Source: Gillisia sp.
GTDB taxonomy: Bacteria > Bacteroidota > Bacteroidia > Flavobacteriales > Flavobacteriaceae
DNA length: 42,885 bases
NCBI GenBank assembly: GCA_024635655.1
Contig: JAGXIL010000038.1
Location: 1 to 42,885 of the forward strand
Direction of reading: 5' to 3'
The translations under genes and the position numbers were made by a program. Below, one piece after another: positions 40,372 through 42,885 of the stretch (positions are counted from its first letter, which is position 1; every line of letters starts with the position of its first letter). A model generated the notes under the pieces. That model saw only the letters and a list, made by a program, of their open reading frames with translations. It was not told the origin of the DNA and ran no database searches.

Positions 40372-41685
40372 TCAATCTTCTTTCCCCACAGCTTCCGCCT
40401 TCTCAACCTTCAAACCCTCTCTAAAACTTCTGAAAATTTCCTTCTCATGTCGCTCATAAAATTCAGGGTCAAAATTAGCATCTTTTAAATTTTTAAGCAC
40501 ATATTCTATACTTCTTTCTTCGGTAAGCCATTGGTCAAAGATCATATGGTTCATCCGAATTCCAAAGGTGTTGATCCCAAGGAACTGATTGTTTTCAGTA
40601 TTGTATGCTATAGTAATGGCTTTGGTGCCATCCCGGTGTTCCCAGTGAAAATGTTGTTCCTTCTCCCCGGGATCGGCCATCACCCGGCCATAGGTTTGAT
40701 ATTCGATATCAAAGAACTTAGCCGAGTTGAACCAGTGCCCGGGGTTGTATCTCATTTTATTTCCGGTGAGGGTCTGGCCAAGGGTTTCACCCATCATTCG
40801 CCCGGTGTACCAAACCGCTTCTACAGGTTTTCTTCGTCCAATAGGTTCGCGTTGCTGCACACAATCCCCGGCAGCATAGACATCGGGTATATTGGTTTGT
40901 AGAAAAGCATCTACCAGAATACCTTTATCAATTTCAAGTCCACATTCTTTCAGAAATGCGACATTGGGATGTACTCCCACGCTTAATCCTACCACCTGGC
41001 AGTCGATCTCTTCCCCGTCTTTGGTTTGGACAGAACTGACTCTTCCCCCGGAATCGCCGTTGATCTTTTCAAGTTCAGTATTATGCCTAAGATCTACTCC
41101 GTGACTTTTAATATGCCTTGAGATCAGTTCCGCATCTTGTTTGGGCAGAACATTTCTCCAGAAAGCTTGTTCCCTAACCAGAAAAGTCACATCGATATTG
41201 CGGGTTCGAAGCATTTCTGCCATTTCCACACCAATCAATCCCCCGCCTATGATCACTGCTTTCCTGCAGTTGGCGGTGTTTTCTTCCAGCAATTCCAGAT
41301 CCTGTTTTGTTACCAGCCCCTGTACTCCTTTTAGGTCTTCGCCTTCCCAGCCAAATTTATTAGGCAGGGAACCTGTAGCGATTACCAGTTTGTCATATTT
41401 CATAGCTTCTTCTGAAGAAAACTGCAGCGATCTATTCTCGAAATCAATGGATTGAACCCACGCCTTTTTCAGTTCGATCCTGTTCTTTTCCCAGAACCAG
41501 TCCTCGTAAGGTTTTATATTTTCCCAGATCATATGGCCCATATAAATATACATTAAGGCCGTACGGGAGAAGAAAAATTCACTTTCCCCGGATATTACTG
41601 TGATCTTTTTATCTGAAAATTTCCTGATGTGCCTGGCCGTAGTAATACCTGCTATTCCGTTGCCTATTATGACAATATGCTCCAT
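40372..41685 (-). CDS. FAD-dependent pyridine-nucleotide oxidoreductase (NirB/CoA-disulfide-reductase-like)
   Basis: 437 residues. FAD Rossmann IIGNGIAGITTA (5-16), NAD(P) Rossmann IIGGGLIGVEMAEML (about 145-158), LVIATGS, and VYAAGDCVQ (FAD-binding). Unlike glutathione reductase, no CxxxxC pair is visible; unlike assimilatory nitrite reductase, it lacks siroheme domains. The C-terminal 120 residues (FNSAKFFDIEYQTYGRV...) resemble the dimerisation part of NADH-oxidase-like proteins but with an extra tail. Its proximity to a NosR-like polyferredoxin on the same strand suggests electron transfer, the substrate being unknown. Confidence 0.85.
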   Translation of the reverse strand: MEHIVIIGNGIAGITTARHIRKFSDKKITVISGESEFFFSRTALMYIYMGHMIWENIKPYEDWFWEKNRIELKKAWVQSIDFENRSLQFSSEEAMKYDKLVIATGSLPNKFGWEGEDLKGVQGLVTKQDLELLEENTANCRKAVIIGGGLIGVEMAEMLRTRNIDVTFLVREQAFWRNVLPKQDAELISRHIKSHGVDLRHNTELEKINGDSGGRVSSVQTKDGEEIDCQVVGLSVGVHPNVAFLKECGLEIDKGILVDAFLQTNIPDVYAAGDCVQQREPIGRRKPVEAVWYTGRMMGETLGQTLTGNKMRYNPGHWFNSAKFFDIEYQTYGRVMADPGEKEQHFHWEHRDGTKAITIAYNTENNQFLGINTFGIRMNHMIFDQWLTEERSIEYVLKNLKDANFDPEFYERHEKEIFRSFREGLKVEKAEAVGKED

Positions 41686-41799
41686 ATATTTCTTTAATTT
41701 AGGAGTTTGGTAAAAATATGGTTAGTGTATAATTTAATTTTCGACATATCTGCTGGGGGTTGGTCGCGGGTTTCAGGTTAACCTTAATTCTCTTTAACT

Positions 41800-42507
41800 A
41801 TGAAGTACACTTTAATTTTTTTCCTGCTCATTTCAGGATTCGCTTCTGCTCAAAACGCATCGGCCTATTTTGATCTTGCCGATGATTTTTTCGCAAGGTA
41901 CGTTGATAACGGCAGAGTAAGATACGCGGAAATAAAACAGAATCCCAAAGCATTGCAGGATTTATTGACCGAAGCTAAAAAGCTCAAGCTGTCTCCTCAA
42001 AATGAAGCTGAATATAAAGCCTTTTGGATCAACGCCTATAATATCGCGGTAATCAACGGAATAGTCAAATCATACCCGGTAAGCTCTCCCCTGGATATCG
42101 ATGGTTTTTTTGATGTAAAGAAACACAGTCTCGGACAAAGATCGGTGACCCTGGATGAAATCGAAAACCAATTGCTTTTCGGAGAATTTCCTGAAGAGGA
42201 ACGTTTCCATTTTGTATTGGTGTGTGCGGCAATAAGTTGTCCGCCAATTATTCCTGAAGCTTACCGGCCTGAGACGCTGGAAAGTAAAATGCAGGAACAA
42301 ACTGTTAAGGCGCTTAATGATCCGGAGTTTATTAAGGTAACCAAAGATAAAGTAGAATTTTCTGAACTTCTGAACTGGTATTCTGATCATTTCACCAAAG
42401 GCAGCCGCTCATTGATCGAGTATGTGAACCGGTTTCGTGAAGATAAGATCCCTTCCGGGTTGTCAGCAGGGTTCTATAAATATAACTGGAACCTAAATGA
42501 CCTCTAA
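41800..42507 (+). CDS. Secreted DUF547 protein
   Basis: 235 residues with signal peptide MKYTLIFFLLISGFASAQ. The DUF547 core at about 60-190 has YKAFWINAYNIAVINGIV, CAAISCPPIIPEAY with conserved Cys and His-rich surroundings, and ELLNWYSDHFTKG. The family is papain-like in fold prediction, with Cys and His candidates visible, but no activity has been established. It is divergent from the FAD oxidoreductase across 114 bp and overlaps the next gene by 11 bp, so the two are translated together. Confidence 0.85.
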   Translation: MKYTLIFFLLISGFASAQNASAYFDLADDFFARYVDNGRVRYAEIKQNPKALQDLLTEAKKLKLSPQNEAEYKAFWINAYNIAVINGIVKSYPVSSPLDIDGFFDVKKHSLGQRSVTLDEIENQLLFGEFPEEERFHFVLVCAAISCPPIIPEAYRPETLESKMQEQTVKALNDPEFIKVTKDKVEFSELLNWYSDHFTKGSRSLIEYVNRFREDKIPSGLSAGFYKYNWNLNDL

Positions 42508-42885
42508 CCCCCGTTGCCGGAATATCCCTGTGTTTTTTGGGGGTTTAATTTTGATCCTTTGCATTATTTTCTTCAGTTCCTGCGAAAGCCGGAATGAGGT
42601 GATTGTAAAAAAGATCAACGGAGTGAGCTTTGTGGCTTCCCGGCAGGAAGTAACCCCTGAAGATTTTCAACCGGTTTTAAACGTAAATGCAAATTCGGTC
42701 GCGGTCATGCCTTTCGGATTTATGGAAGATCTCAGCAGTCCCAACCTGCGTTTTAATGTTGACAGGCAGTGGTGGGGAGAAAGGGTAGAGGGAGCCGGGA
42801 AGACCATCCGCCTGGCAAAAGAAAACGGAATGAGCGTGATGCTGAAACCCCAGATCTGGATAAGGCGAGGTGATTTTACGGGAAA
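42497..42885 (+). CDS. GH113-like glycoside hydrolase, lipoprotein, 5' part
   Basis: The frame runs from ATG 42497 to the end of the window, 129 codons. Residues 9-28 are a hydrophobic signal with lipobox FSSC (Cys29), so it is likely an anchored lipoprotein. INGVSFVASRQ, NANSVAVMPFGFM, RQWWGE, EGAGKTIRLAKENGMSVMLKPQIWI match the start of the TIM barrel of family 113 beta-mannanase-like hydrolases as I recall it. The catalytic glutamates lie beyond the window. It overlaps the DUF547 stop by 11 bp. Confidence 0.7.
   Translation, partial: MTSNPRCRNIPVFFGGLILILCIIFFSSCESRNEVIVKKINGVSFVASRQEVTPEDFQPVLNVNANSVAVMPFGFMEDLSSPNLRFNVDRQWWGERVEGAGKTIRLAKENGMSVMLKPQIWIRRGDFTG

Overview
The window looks like chromosomal DNA of a marine-type member of the Flavobacteriaceae (Bacteroidota, Gramella/Salegentibacter-like; the genus is a guess). 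Reasons: AT-rich DNA, promoters of the Bacteroidota TTG/TAnnTTTG type, a mevalonate pathway cluster, DUF885, DUF547, LAB_N, M14 and DHS-like proteins typical of this family, secreted proteins with short -SFSQ/-SVAQ type signal peptides, and several families of short palindromic intergenic repeats. No phage, plasmid or integrase genes are seen.

Layout. 0-1.3 kb: the end of a membrane glycosyltransferase and a LAB_N membrane protein. 1.3-4.7 kb: a polyamine operon (arginine decarboxylase, agmatinase, deoxyhypusine-synthase-like enzyme) with its own promoter and terminator. 5.1-10.0 kb: a pseudouridine synthase, then UbiA prenyltransferase, mevalonate kinase and diphosphomevalonate decarboxylase; the gap between the first two holds a roughly 400-bp tandem duplication that copied the 3' end of ubiA. 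10.1-15.3 kb: TspO, two SDR oxidoreductases, an HI0933-type flavoprotein, a glycerophosphodiesterase, DUF421 and SemiSWEET. 15.9-17.8 kb: a tight three-gene operon of a YqcI/YcgG (GntA/DcsA-like) heme N-oxygenase, a PaiB-like FMN-binding protein and a DUF1989 (carboxyguanidine-deiminase-like) protein; this is my best candidate for an undescribed pathway. 17.8-28.3 kb: TerC, two further SDRs, a large M14 carboxypeptidase, small envelope proteins, tRNA-Leu(TAG), an array of three inverted-repeat elements, a 7-bp microsatellite and an M20 dipeptidase. 28.4-33.5 kb: a PhnA-like protein, a BlaI/M56 sensor pair bracketed by palindromic repeats and driven by a promoter covered by an inverted-repeat operator, and a DUF885 protein. 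33.6-37.1 kb: a YdjM-like membrane hydrolase and two GT2 glycosyltransferases. 37.4-42.9 kb: a NosR-like polyferredoxin, a REP-associated tyrosine transposase (RAYT) sitting inside a strikingly regular array of palindromes, an FAD oxidoreductase, and DUF547 plus a GH113-like lipoprotein that runs off the window.

How the genes fit together. The polyamine operon should convert arginine to agmatine, putrescine and probably homospermidine. The mevalonate genes feed isoprenoid synthesis, with a UbiA enzyme that may use the product. The RAYT and at least 11 copies of a GACCTCACAGG...CCTGTGAGGTC palindrome look like an enzyme with its own non-autonomous repeats. All functions are inferred from sequence motifs read by eye; no database search was possible.
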